Part shown: positions 11,131 to 21,647 of the stretch, piece after piece | Numbering within the stretch: the stretch's first letter is position 1 | Layout of the letters: each line of letters starts with the position of its first letter | Assembly (NCBI GenBank): GCA_037043015.1 | Contig: CM073322.1 | Location: 34,245,364-34,309,363, forward strand | Direction of reading: 5' to 3' | Length of the DNA: 64,000 nucleotides | Source of the DNA: Bryum argenteum | Lineage: Eukaryota; Streptophyta; Bryopsida; Bryales; Bryaceae | Translations under genes and position numbers: made by a program | Notes under the pieces: generated by a model | Told to the model about the DNA's origin: nothing | Seen by the model: only the letters and a program-made list of their open reading frames with translations | Database searches by the model: none

Positions 11131-13977
11131 AGTGGCAGAGAGGTCGTGCAAAGTGGATGTGTGGTCGTTGGGATGTTTGCTGTTAGAACTTTATACCGGC
11201 AAGGCTCCATGGGAGGGATTGGATATGCAGATCATCGTGTGCCAGGTTTGATCCGAGAGCCTGTGATTCAGTCACTTAGTATGTCTTGTCGGATGTGGTA
11301 GAGAGACTACTGTAGGTAAGGCCTTGGTGAACAAAACATCTTAAAAATTTATATGTTGGTTGTGAGTCCGTCCTTGATGGATTGAGTTTGGCAATGGTTT
11401 CGAATATAATCTGCATGAACGGTTTCTTTATGTAATTTGTTCGGTCGAATGTTGGAATATCTGAGAAGATGGACAGATGTGAATGGGTAGCATGTGAAGG
11501 AAAACAACTAACCTTGGTCAAGAAGTAATTGGGTTCTGTTGATGAAGGCCTGCGATTTCCAAAAAGGTATGAGTCTGCAAATCATTGGAAGGTTTGAAGG
11601 TCCTGAAGTGGTTCTGATTAGAATGCGATAATGTTCTATCTCCGTGATTGTTTGATGTAGGTTTTCATGTTGAAGGAGCACCCAGCCATTCCCTCGGAAA
11701 TGAACCGTGATATAGCTGACGCACTGGAGCAGTGTTTTGTTTATGATCCAGCCGAAAGAGTGTCGGCAATGACAATACTGGAGGTGAATTTTTACTGATC
11801 TCGATGGCTTTGATGTCTCTTGGAGTCTGCTTCGTATCCAAAGCTCACGCGAGAGCCAATGGTCAAGGGTGCTGAGGATACAACTTTCAGATACCGAACA
11901 ATATTGGATGTTTGTGTTTTGTGCAGGCGTTGAGAAAAGCCTACCATCAAGCACCAGGAAGCTCAACAAATTTTGAAGACAAGTGTCATTTATGTTCAAG
12001 CTCTGGCACCGTAGCCATATGTTTGCAATGTACCTCAAAGCTCTCGACGCAACATGATTCACCTCGAAGTTTGGACTCCATGTACGTCTCTCGCCAGACT
12101 TTATGATTTATTTTTTTGTGAAGTGTGGCGCAGCCAGCATGAACTTGCACGTCATTTTGAATACTGAAAATGAGCTTGAGATAGCTCTTAGTTACTCTAT
12201 AATTAGCTTAGGAATCAAGCGGCTAGCATTGATGCATTCATGGAACAACATGATTCCTCCTTCATTCTTGAGGTGGTTGAACTACTTCTAACTCGACTCA
12301 TGTTATACAATAGCCTAATGTCGATATGACAGGCGTAAATATCTTCTTTTGGTCTTATAACGTAAAGGCGCTCATCACGCCTTTATACTGACCACACGCT
12401 TACTTGAATTCTACAAACAGGTCAAGAATGGAGAGCTTGGAGGGTGAAGTTTTGGAGCTGCAACAGGCACTGCAAGATGCCAAAGCCGAAGTATTTGGTT
12501 TGAAGGCGGTAAATGAGGGTCAGAAGCACGAGCTTAATGGAGCCAAGCAGATGGCCTTCAAGAAGACTTTTTTGGAAGGCAAAGTGGCCCGACTGGAGAT
12601 CAGGAATGCGCAACTATCGAACAACCTGGCTAGGCTAGAATGTGCTAAATATGAAGCAGACTCTTTGAGACTCAAAAATTCAGGAGCTGACTCTCGAGAA
12701 GGATGCTTCGGAGTGTAAAATAGTGCAGCTTTCAAGCACGAACGAAGACTTGTCAGGGCGGATCTCTGGCCTCACAACAAAAGTGTCGGCTTTAGAAGAG
12801 AAGGATTTCAAGAAGACTTATTTGGAAGGCAAAGTGGCCCGACTTGAGATCAGGAATGCGCAACTGTCGAACAACCTTGCCGGGCTAGAATGTGCTAAAT
12901 ATGAAGCAGATTCTTTGAGACTCAAAATTGAGGAGCTGACTCTCGAGAAGGATGCTTCGGAGTGTAAAATAGTGCAGCTTTCGAGCACGAACGAAGACTT
13001 GTCAGGGCGGATCTCTGGCCTTAGAGCAAAAGTGTCGGCTTTAGAAGAGAAGGATTTGTTGCAACAGTCTTTCAGGTACGTGAAAATATGACAGGAATAG
13101 AGTTATTTGTGAAGTCAGGCAAAGGTATCAGGAGGTTATATCCCTTTTCTCATTTTGAATCATAAAAATCAACCCTCCTTAGCTATTAGTCTCTATTATC
13201 TGCTTAACGAGGGAAAAGGCAGCTTAGATTTATGGGTCAGTACGACCCTTCCCTTACTCTCAAAGGGGTCTTAAACTGCTTCTAACTTGAGTTTAGAGTT
13301 CAATAAGGATTCTAGTTGTGAGGCTATTAAGTTTTTCTCATATATAAATGACTATCAGGAGTGAACAAATAGTAATATTGAAATAATACGAAGGGGTTTT
13401 GCACTGAAACCGTGTGCGTTGACGAATAAGTGAAGGGAGACGGTGTTGATTTTGTTCAAGTTTATATTGTGTTATGTTTTATTTTTCCCACACGCAGCTT
13501 GTTTGGGGAAAGTAGCTTCTTTGGGGAAAGTTCGGAAGCGAAGGCAACATCATCTTCTTCTGACGACGAGATAGTCGGTGACGACTATATCTGCAGGTAC
13601 TCAACTCATATGTTCTAAAATCGGTCCTCGCATTGCACAAAGATATGTCAACCTCCGTTGAATCAACACCCCGTAGAATATCATGTTCATCTTGTTCAAT
13701 AATATTATACTTGTGCACCGAAAATAGGTAATAGACACTCAACGTAGCATTTCATACAGCAAATAGGAAACGTCATATTCGATGGTTGATAGTAACTACA
13801 ATGTGCTTGATTTGCAGCTTATGCGACGTACTAGTGTACAAGAGTCAATTGTTTGAACACGAGATGGGCAAAAAACATCAACACAAGATGCGTACAACGG
13901 GCAATGGTTACAACACGAGATGGGCAAAAACATCAACACAAGATGAGCAAAAACATCGAATAGCGAGTGGTGAATGA
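8096..13977 (+). CDS. KEG-like protein kinase with coiled coil and C-terminal C2H2 zinc finger
   Basis: Exons by splice sites and phase: about 8096-8284, 10318-10522, 10685-10913, 11107-11245, 11661-11783, 11927-12081, 12421-13075, 13498-13596, 13818-13977 (TGA). The kinase shows GAGSFGEV, VAVK, a Glu in REAVV, IRDLKPSNVLLD (catalytic loop lacking His), ADFGIS, GTFAYM/APE split across an intron, VDVWSLG and a late ERVS arginine. CVKDDKFCLVMKKYV and AVVELHAENV resemble the kinase of plant KEG ubiquitin ligases; no RING is visible. A coiled coil follows, made of an 83-residue unit repeated twice, then a Ser/acidic linker and a U1/matrin-type finger (CSLC then H-x5-H; the first Cys sits at a splice junction). 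One extra A near 12,676 shifts frame in the first coiled-coil unit. The start is uncertain; an ATG at 8155 is out of frame. Confidence 0.82.
8756..10064 (+). mobile_element. Non-autonomous CACTA element, right-arm copy
   Basis: Starts CACTACAAGAAAATGGGTG and ends with the complement of CACTACAAGGCG. The flanking duplication is GAC (8753-8755 and 10065-10067). It is 1,309 bp against 1,304 bp in the other arm, so a few indels arose after duplication. It sits in the 2-kb intron between the glycine-loop exon and the VAVK exon of the kinase gene. It carries a Pol III B-box-like GGTTCAAGCCC at 9600-9610, probably fortuitous. Confidence 0.9.
12558..13060 (+). repeat. Tandem duplication of an 83-codon coiled-coil unit
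   Basis: Bases from about 12,558 and about 12,808 are near-identical at a spacing of 250. The natural unit is 249 bp (83 codons); the first copy has one extra A in a run of five (near 12,676). The unit encodes heptad-like text such as KVARLEIRNAQLSNNLA. The duplication is recent because few substitutions separate the units. Confidence 0.88.
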
Positions 13978-15184
13978 TGCTATTTTCATAGTTTCCTCCA
14001 AAGACAAACAAGATAAAGTAAAGAAGCACTTTGCTCTATTATGACTTATGCAATTGGATTTCATATTCAACTATAAAAGAAACTTTGAAAGAGGTAATAT
14101 TGGGACCTTCAAGCTCTAACCACTTGTGCTCCCGAACAACCAATTCTTTTCAATTTTATCATTCCTTGACCCAGAGAAAGATAGAAGGCACTTCCATTTC
14201 TTTATTGAATTTGCAATCAAAGTCGCTCTATTTTTCATGAAACCTTTTTCAAAGTCGCTCTCTTTTCGTCTATTTCAAGCAATCTGAGGTCATAAGCACT
14301 GAATACTTACACCTAGATTGCTTTGATTTGTATTAGAGAGGTATAAAGATGGTGCTTGTGGAAAAGCATGGTGCTACATCATTATGACATGAGTTATCAA
14401 TATCTTAATGATGGTAATCGCAAAATATTTATAAATACCAACTTACAAGATTGGAGATTAAATCGCAAGTTTGAATGTCTTTGAAGACACTTGTAGAGTA
14501 TAATGTACCTCAGGATTTTATTGAAAGTGAAATTAAAAGATGATTGTACCAACCACATATGAATGTGATCAATGATTAACATCTAAAAGTACCACTGTTA
14601 CACCTCGGGAGTAATTTCAATGTTCGGACATGTTCCCGAACAATCCAAATCTGATTATTTATTTCTGAGAATTCTATTGAGGATAGGCATTTTCATTAGC
14701 TTCGTGCGATCTGTTCTGGACTCTTCGATGGCATGGACTGGCATGGTTGAATCCGTAGGCATGTCCTCAAAGTAATACGGTGCTTGTTTCCATTTCTGAT
14801 GGTATGTTGTTATTTTCTGTGTGTGCCCAGGCTTGGTATTACTTTGAAGTCCAGGTGAAAATAGTGTGGAGCATATAAATACAAGAGTCCAACTTTGTGG
14901 TGGCTTGCTCTCTTGCTTATTTGATCATGGCTGGTTTAAGCTCCATTCATCCCTCTTTGTTTACTTCGCTCATCAGAAAGTAGGGTTTGTCTGATTCACA
15001 AATACAACAAAATACCAACTTTGGTACACTTTAGTACAAACAGGTGTGACTTACTTTTGAAACAACCTTTTTACAACCAAAGTACGGAAGTCAATTGGAA
15101 CCTCTTCAAATAGAGGTTGCTTGTTTTTATTTATAAAGCGATATGTAGAAAACCAATTTGATATAGAAGGAGCTCATTCCCACG
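13978..15184. other. 3' flank of the kinase gene, no gene seen
   Basis: A+T-rich DNA with only short, unconvincing frames. The first few hundred bases are probably the 3' untranslated region. I see no repeat of note until the TTAA-flanked element at 15,189. Confidence 0.6.
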
Positions 15185-15188
15185 TTAA

Positions 15189-15547
15189 CGCTTAAACGCC
15201 CATAGGGTCCAAAACGGCGACCAAAAATTGGATCACAAAGATCTTTTGGAATTGGGCACCATGAATAGTGCACTTTTTGAACTTGGGCATCATGAATAGA
15301 CCTCTCAATGATGAGCTTGCAACCTCGTACAAGGTTATGTACCACAACCTACCTACCATAAATCCTTTCAAGGCACAAAATCACTCATACAAATTGTGAT
15401 TTGAATTGTGAAATTTTACTTTTGAATGCATCGGAAGAAGGTGACCTATTTGACATCAAAATATAAGTGAAATGTTGAGTACAACGAGAGCTATGGGGAA
15501 GATTCTGTTGGAATCATGCCCCTCGGGCTTGCTTGGGCGTTTAAGGG
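15189..15547. mobile_element. piggyBac-like MITE, family C copy 1
   Basis: Flanked by TTAA on both sides (15185-15188, 15548-15551). The termini CGCTTAAACGCCCA and TGGGCGTTTAAGGG are inverted repeats with one mismatch. Its 359-bp interior is homologous to copies at 28804-29201 (opposite orientation) and 58246-58596, sharing a GTGAAATTTTACAATTCAAA-like core. The TTAA duplication and a CCC-starting terminus fit piggyBac-type non-autonomous elements. Confidence 0.72.
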
Positions 15548-15904
15548 TTAATCCTTAATTGACATCATCGTTTTGAGAAAAATGTGACCTCATCGTCCTT
15601 TGACCATATTTTAGCATAGATAATTAAATAAATCCGAAAATCCGAAATGGTGTGTGTGGAGGTAACTTGATTATGCAAATATGTTTAAAAAAACAACCAC
15701 ATCGCAAAATATCTCGAAATTTGCCACCGTTGAGATTAAGGAAGTTCTTGTTCAGATCGAGGACCAATTTGGTCCCCTGTGTCAATAAAGGGTTAACATG
15801 TTTTGAACCTACAAATATGCTAAGAACAGGATTTAGGGTTTATTGGGTTTGAGGTTTAGGGTTTATTGGGTTACATGCTTGTTCCGAAAAAAGTGGCATA
15901 CTTT

Positions 15905-16860
15905 TTTTAGAATTTTGATGTCACGTACCCCTGCATTTTTTATAGTTGTGATTTCGAATATGTAATTATATTTAATGATCAATTTCTCATTTGGAAGATA
16001 TAGCTACTTTGACTTTCAAATTTTGCAGTGACTTTTTTGAAAAATGGTTCTTTTGAGTTTTTTGAAGTTACCTACCCCCCTATTTTAAGACATTGTGAAT
16101 CTCATGGTGCACTTGGTTTTTTCATTTGACAAAGCGTTCGGGAGTTATGATGAATTGTATTTTGAGCTCTTTGGTAGTCAGAATCTTCTATATTTGGATT
16201 TTCATATTTCAAGATGACCTACCCCCCATTTTCAATAGTTGTGATTTCAAATATGTAAAAACATTTAATGAGACCTTTGCCATTTGGAAGATATGATAGG
16301 TTTGACTTTTTCGAATTGAATTGACTTTTGTTGGACTTTTCGTAAAAAACATCATTTTGGAAGTTTGAACACACCCACCTCTACTAATTTAGACCTAGGG
16401 AATTCAATGGTGTTGTTAGGTTTTCCAAGAATTACATACATTTTGAGATGTACTTGGATTTTAGCTGAATCTTCAAATGGCCGTATCAATATCAAATTTT
16501 CATCAATTTCATTGAGCAAGGTGTTCGTTTTGATCGTTTAGGGTTTAGGGTTTAGGGTTTAGGTTTAGGGTTACAAGAGCATTGTGTTCATTTTTCGCTT
16601 TTTATTTTTGAATTTTAGTCGTACCTACCTCTCTATTTTCGAGGGTTGCGGATTTAACGGTATCGTTTTCGTGTGCTACAAGTTTTTCATTTGGGAGATA
16701 TAAGTGGTTTGACTTTAGGTTTTTTGGTTGACCTAGTTTAGTTTAGGGTCTTAGAATTACTATATTAAGATTTTGATTAGACCTACCGCCTCATATTTGA
16801 GGATTGTGGTCATGATGGTGTTATTAGATTGAGCAATAGGGTTAAGGTTTGGAAGTTATC
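15905..16860 (+). repeat. Diverged tandem array, about 170-190 bp per unit
   Basis: About six diverged units, each with a CCTACCyCC-(T/A)TTTT stretch, then GTTGTGATTTC-like text, an ATGGTGTT or equivalent, and ATTTGGAAGATATA followed by TTTGACTTT. The units lie near 15,925, 16,070, 16,215, 16,375, 16,620 and 16,780. There is no coding frame. A diverged minisatellite or inner part of a transposon are both possible. Confidence 0.6.
16536..16574 (+). repeat. Interstitial plant telomere repeats
   Basis: About five consecutive TTTAGGG units, the last slightly degenerate. Similar degenerate motifs occur at 15,830-15,871. TTTAGGG is the Arabidopsis-type plant telomere repeat. Unique DNA continues on both sides, so this is not a chromosome end. 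Confidence 0.9.
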
Positions 16861-17620
16861 ATTGATTTGTCCAAATTTTAGGTTCAATGATAACTTTGAT
16901 ATGGTGTATGCAATGGTTGATTGAAGAGCGTCATGGTGGAGTGCATCCTTAGAGCTTTCTAAGGTTATTTGGTTCAGGATTTCGTAGATTTAGAGCTCAT
17001 CCCCACATCAACATGTTTTGAACCTAGGAATGAATATATATGGGAATGAAGTTTACTTTCCAAAATTTGAACATTGAAAGTATACCAATTTTATCTCATG
17101 AGGAGCATTTCGGTCAAATCTCATCTAAGGATAGAGTCATCATGAATGTTGTACTAGAAGATGAAAGATAAGGTAAAACAAGGGGAAGCTTTATACAAGC
17201 TTTATATAGCTTGGTATGAAAGAATCTCATACTCACTTTTTCTATGCATGAATAGTAATGGAAGTTAATACTCATAGCGCAATTCAATGCAAGCTAAAGC
17301 TACGCCATAGTACTCCAAGGTTTCTAAGAGTTAGTCTGTAATTCCGCTACACCTATTTCAAGTATGGTTACCTTTCCATGTGCAAACACTCACTATCATA
17401 AAAGCTTATTCACTCTTATGATAGAAGAAAAGATAAATGCACCACTTTGATCTTGTTCATCTGTAGCATGGATGCACATTTTTTTTCTAGTCAATCTCAA
17501 CACTAGTGAGCCTTGATAGTGCAACTCATATTGGTTTTACATATTGAGTTGTTTAATGATTCAATTTCATTGTAGATCATATTTAAGTATAGTTGAGCAT
17601 GAAAAAAAAGGTTGATTTAA

Positions 17621-18552
17621 CCCCTAAAAATCCAAGCGTTTTTTGGACTTCCAAAACCAAAAACTGCAATTTTCTACCACCTTGTTCGAATTGAGACATG
17701 GTCAAAATTTTTATTGTTAATCTGTATTTTCAACCGTAAGATCTCAAACCTACCTACTATCACTACTACCATGTGAAATTTCAATCGTTGGATCTTTATC
17801 ATTTGTGAGATCATAACATTCAAAGTTGGTGCAGAAGTTTTTTCGAGCATTGCTTGTGAGACATTGTTTCCATGGAGCAAAAAGAAAATTGAAGATATTT
17901 ACCCCAAACATAATTCCCATATTTTTTTTCATATGGGTAATCAAGTTGGGTACGCTCATGCAAAATTTTGGAAACTCATTCCATTTTTGTGACCTTCATG
18001 CAAATTATTTTGTAAAAGAAGGTCTAAAAACAACGATATAGTAAAACATGCATTTGATTAGATATATTTGGCTTAATTAAAGATCCCAATGACGAGTAGG
18101 TGTCTTTATGAGTTTGTGAAATTTGAGAAAAAAAAAATTTGGGAAAGTTCCATAACCTTAAATTTTGACAAATTTTGTAAGAGTTATTTCAGAAATTACT
18201 AGAAATTGTGAAGATTGTTTTTGTAATTTTTGAGGGCTGCCCTTGTGAAATTGACAAACTTTTTGACTTGGGTCACTTTGGAACTCAAGTAGTGATTTGT
18301 TCATGAACATATTTCCAAAAAAAAATTCCAAAAAAAAGACTAAATTTAAACTGCCCTTTTTGGACTTCAAACCTAAAATTTCTAGATGAAGGTTCTAAAA
18401 CTGGAATTTGGATCTGAAAATTTTACCACATGCACTTTGCGGTGTAAGGAGCACCCGGTAAAAATGTTAGGAAAAAATATTACTTCTAACCCATTCATCT
18501 AGGCTGCCCGAAATAGGAAACCTCCACTTTGGTGGCCGTGGATCTTTAGGGG
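17621..18552. mobile_element. piggyBac-like element, family A copy 1
   Basis: Flanked by TTAA at 17617-17620 and 18553-18556. The left terminus CCCCTAAAAATCCAAG matches the complement of the right terminus at 14 of 16 positions. The 932-bp interior has no convincing coding sequence. The first about 430 bp recur at 30954-31385. Confidence 0.72.
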
Positions 18553-18948
18553 TTAACCTTTAATGCTTACTATGTTATAATAGCTCCCTTTTGGCTATGA
18601 GAAGTGTAGTTCTATGTGGTGTAGATTGTATGGAAACAAATTTTTGTTGTTTATAAACTTTAACCACATGAAAGTCTTCTTCATTTGTCATGGGCAAAGA
18701 AACATTGATATTCATATGTATATATGAATTTTAAAATTGATATTAAACGCATGAAACAAAAGTTACAAGATTTTGAAATTAAAACCAAGGGAGCAAGGAG
18801 GCTAGGCAAAGGTGGTGTAGAGGTGAATATTGCTATTGTAAAGTTGAATAGAGCACCTTTTGAGGAGGGTAGGAAAATTCTTGGTAACCCTCCTTGTTTT
18901 TACCTCAGAATACATAGAAGTTAGATAATTTTTTGTTTAAAAAAATAA

Positions 18949-18952
<4 letters not shown>

Positions 18953-19013
<61 letters not shown>
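18953..19013. repeat. TA dinucleotide microsatellite
   Basis: About 30 uninterrupted AT/TA units preceded by an AAAT run. Length polymorphism is expected. Confidence 0.97.
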
Positions 19014-19016
<3 letters not shown>

Positions 19017-20405
19017 CTTTCAAAGAAGAAGACATGATACTTCTATCTACCATTTGGATTTTAGATCTAATAGTTATGTATATATAATGTTATTAGTAAA
19101 CTTGCAATGTTAAGATTATGGCCACTTTCTACACCACTAGTCACTACAAGGCTTCTTCCCTTGTCCTAAACACATCTATTTCTTGAGATTCTTGGCAAGC
19201 AATGACCTTGTACAAGGTAGAGAACAATTTCATAAAAGTTAGGCAATCTTAAGTAAAAGCAAATACATTTAGTTTAAGTCAAAGTATGGTGACCTTGTCC
19301 ACCAATGGAAGGAATAACCTACATTGTGCTCTTCAGTGCATGTATCTCTAAGTGTGTGTTGCCAAAATTTATGAAAGCTTTTTTAGTGCATTCTTTTAGT
19401 AGAGGGCTTTAAGATCCTACACTTGAAAAAGTAAACAAGTGTTACATTAGTCCCATAACATTTCATCTTGGAGAGGTAGTTTTAGGGTAGTTTTGGTAAC
19501 AAGCACCCCCGAGTCCTTTTATAGGTTGAACTACAACAAAATCATATGCCTTGTCGAATCTTTTGCAAAGACAATGCCAAATTCATTGTTCATGTGAATT
19601 CAAGTTGAACAATTTTAGCTACCTTTGCGAAAGAAGAAAGAGTTTGCATGTTGTACCAAGAATCTCTATAAAATTACACAAGAGAAAAATAGAAAATGGA
19701 GAACCATTACCAGCAGACATACAACCACCATAATTTATTTATTTTATTTTTTTTTTAAAAATTAAGAAGAAAGAAGAAGTGATATATTAGAATAGCAACC
19801 TTGTCACAATATAGGGGGCTCAAGCCGTTGGAATTTCCTGCCCACTAGCTCTAGAGTGCGAGATGATTGTAAACGATACTCAAACGAGTTAAACGGGAAT
19901 CGAACCCTAAACCACCGCTACTACACATCCATGTTTCTTCCAAACAACGTGGTGGTATGTCAATAATGTGACGACCAACAAAACCAAACCTCTACTTTTA
20001 TACAAACATAATAGCTCACTAGTTCAGGATCTTTTTTCATGTAGTGTTCACCCTGAGAGAGGTTAGTAGTCCTATACCACTGTTGTTAGGTCGTGGGGGC
20101 ATATCATGAAGGGTAGGTCGAACGGACACTTTATTTACGCCAACCCTTACGGGTCTGGTGTTCTTCGTCTTACCAAGAATCTTAGCTACATCTCTCCTCT
20201 TTAAGTTGACTGTAGAAATTTAGAGCTAGGTATGGCTGTTTTAATAACTGACAATCAGAAAAGGGGTCATTATTCTTGGTGTTTTTGCTTGAGTTTATGG
20301 ATGATAATTCCAATGTTATGCAGTCCCACTTTCATCGTATTCAATCATATTGAACTCCCGACTCGCGTACGTGTACCGACTTACCGATACTGTACGGGTT
20401 TGCAA
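19014..20405. other. Gene-poor stretch with a tRNA T-arm-like motif
   Basis: No supported gene. On the minus strand, 19907-19894 reads GGGTTCGATTCCCG, a perfect Pol III B-box/T-arm, but no matching A-box, acceptor stem or anticodon arm lies at the right distance. A tRNA-derived SINE fragment is possible but unproven. Confidence 0.4.
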
Positions 20406-20410
20406 GTAAA

Positions 20411-20708
20411 GGTAGAGGCCCTGACCCGAGGGCCTCACGCGTCGTGAGGGACCGGAGGAGCCCGGGAGGGCGCCAGCCCGGACGGGTGACGGAGGTCTCT
20501 CACGACACGTGCAGGCCCGAAGGGCGGGGCCTCTACCGGCCTAAAGCACTGCTGGAAAATTTTGTGAGCTGCCCGTGCATTTTTTTTGCACCGTGAGGAA
20601 ATCTCACGGTGCAAAAGTAAAATTGCACTGTGAGGGTATCGCAAATGGTTTCTCCCACTAGTGAGGCGGCCTGAAAAAGAAAGGGAAATTTTCCAGCAGT
20701 GCTTTAGG
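20411..20708 (+). mobile_element. Composite of two foldback elements, copy 1
   Basis: Unit A (20411-20537, 127 bp) is G+C-rich with long imperfect inverted ends starting GGTAGAGGCCC. Unit B (20540-20708, 169 bp) has ends CCTAAAGCACTGCTGGAAAA and its complement and an inner palindrome around TTGCACCGTGAG. Two bases separate A and B. The same pair with the same lengths and spacing occurs inverted at 34920-35217, so A and B moved or were duplicated as one unit. No target duplication is obvious. Confidence 0.85.
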
Positions 20709-21647
20709 CTCAGATCTGGCTACCGTGGGGTTTGCCTCTCCGCAGTCCCACGCTTGCAGCGACCTCGGACGGATTGTTCTGCCGCGTCTCGCCTACTCAG
20801 TCCTCGGCTGCCCTTGATTTCTCAACCTCAATTTTAGTTAGCCCTCCAAGGAATTGCGCTCTCTACAAGCCTTACAAGTGGCTCGATCAGGCGCTTCGCT
20901 GGACTCCTCATCGTGGATCTAGTTCGCCATTTCTACAGAAGGTACGTCGTACTCTCCGCTTGATTTTCCAACTGATAGAATTGTTGGTCGTGTGGTCGAA
21001 ATATCGTGTTCTTTCTGGAACTTGTGAATATGAATGGTTCTACGAGGTTTGCTGCGGGTTTGAGTCTCGTGGAAGGCAGTCAAGACAGTAGGATAGAGTC
21101 CTGAATTTACGACACGAAATTTGGAAGTTATGTGTGTTGAAGATTGAGAATTAAAAAAATTGAAGGATAAAACGATAGAGTACTGAATTTTCGACACTGA
21201 AGTTTGAAAGTAATCTGCATTGAATTTTGGAAGTTGGGCTGAATTGGATAGGAGCGTCTATGTGACTGTAAAGAAGTGGAGCTTTTGTAGAGTAGTATAA
21301 TGTTTTGTCAGGCGAAGAGAAGAGCTTCACAAGTAAATTTGTGCCTGCAGACTTTATACAAGCGTTGGTGTGGTTTGAATGAATCGACGGAGGTTTCTCC
21401 TTAATCTTGTGTCTTGAATGCTGGATGGCCGTGGTCTTGCAGGATTGGGAATTGAAAACTGCTGAATTACGAGCTTCCAGGGTTGCTGCTCTGAAGGATG
21501 TACAGATGCGCATTCCAAGTAACTGTTGTGCCAAAGTTCGGGTTTTAGTGGCGGTGACGTGTGTATATCTTCACTTAGGGTCTTTCTGAAATGTAAGCTT
21601 GTGAGACGGTGTTTGGTTTCACTGCACGTTTCGGTTGGAAGAACATC
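20709..21647 (+). promoter_or_regulatory. Upstream region and possible 5' exons of the fusion gene
   Basis: Balanced base composition and a good donor at about 20,941 (AGAAG/GTACGT) suggest one or more 5' untranslated or short coding exons of the gene that starts at 21,648. The overlapping frames here have no recognisable domain. I cannot place the transcription start. Confidence 0.35.

Noticed and set aside
11508..12062. 184-codon minus-strand frame
   Set aside because: Lies across introns and exons of the kinase on the opposite strand, with no recognisable domain.
12558..13060. CRISPR-like direct repeats
   Set aside because: Two long coding units with period 250, not short repeats with spacers; no CRISPR array occurs in the window.
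16536..16574. Chromosome end
   Set aside because: Only about five TTTAGGG units with unrelated sequence on both sides.
20732..21091. 119-codon plus-strand frame upstream of the fusion gene
   Set aside because: It crosses a good splice donor at about 20,941 and has no domain; more likely leader sequence.
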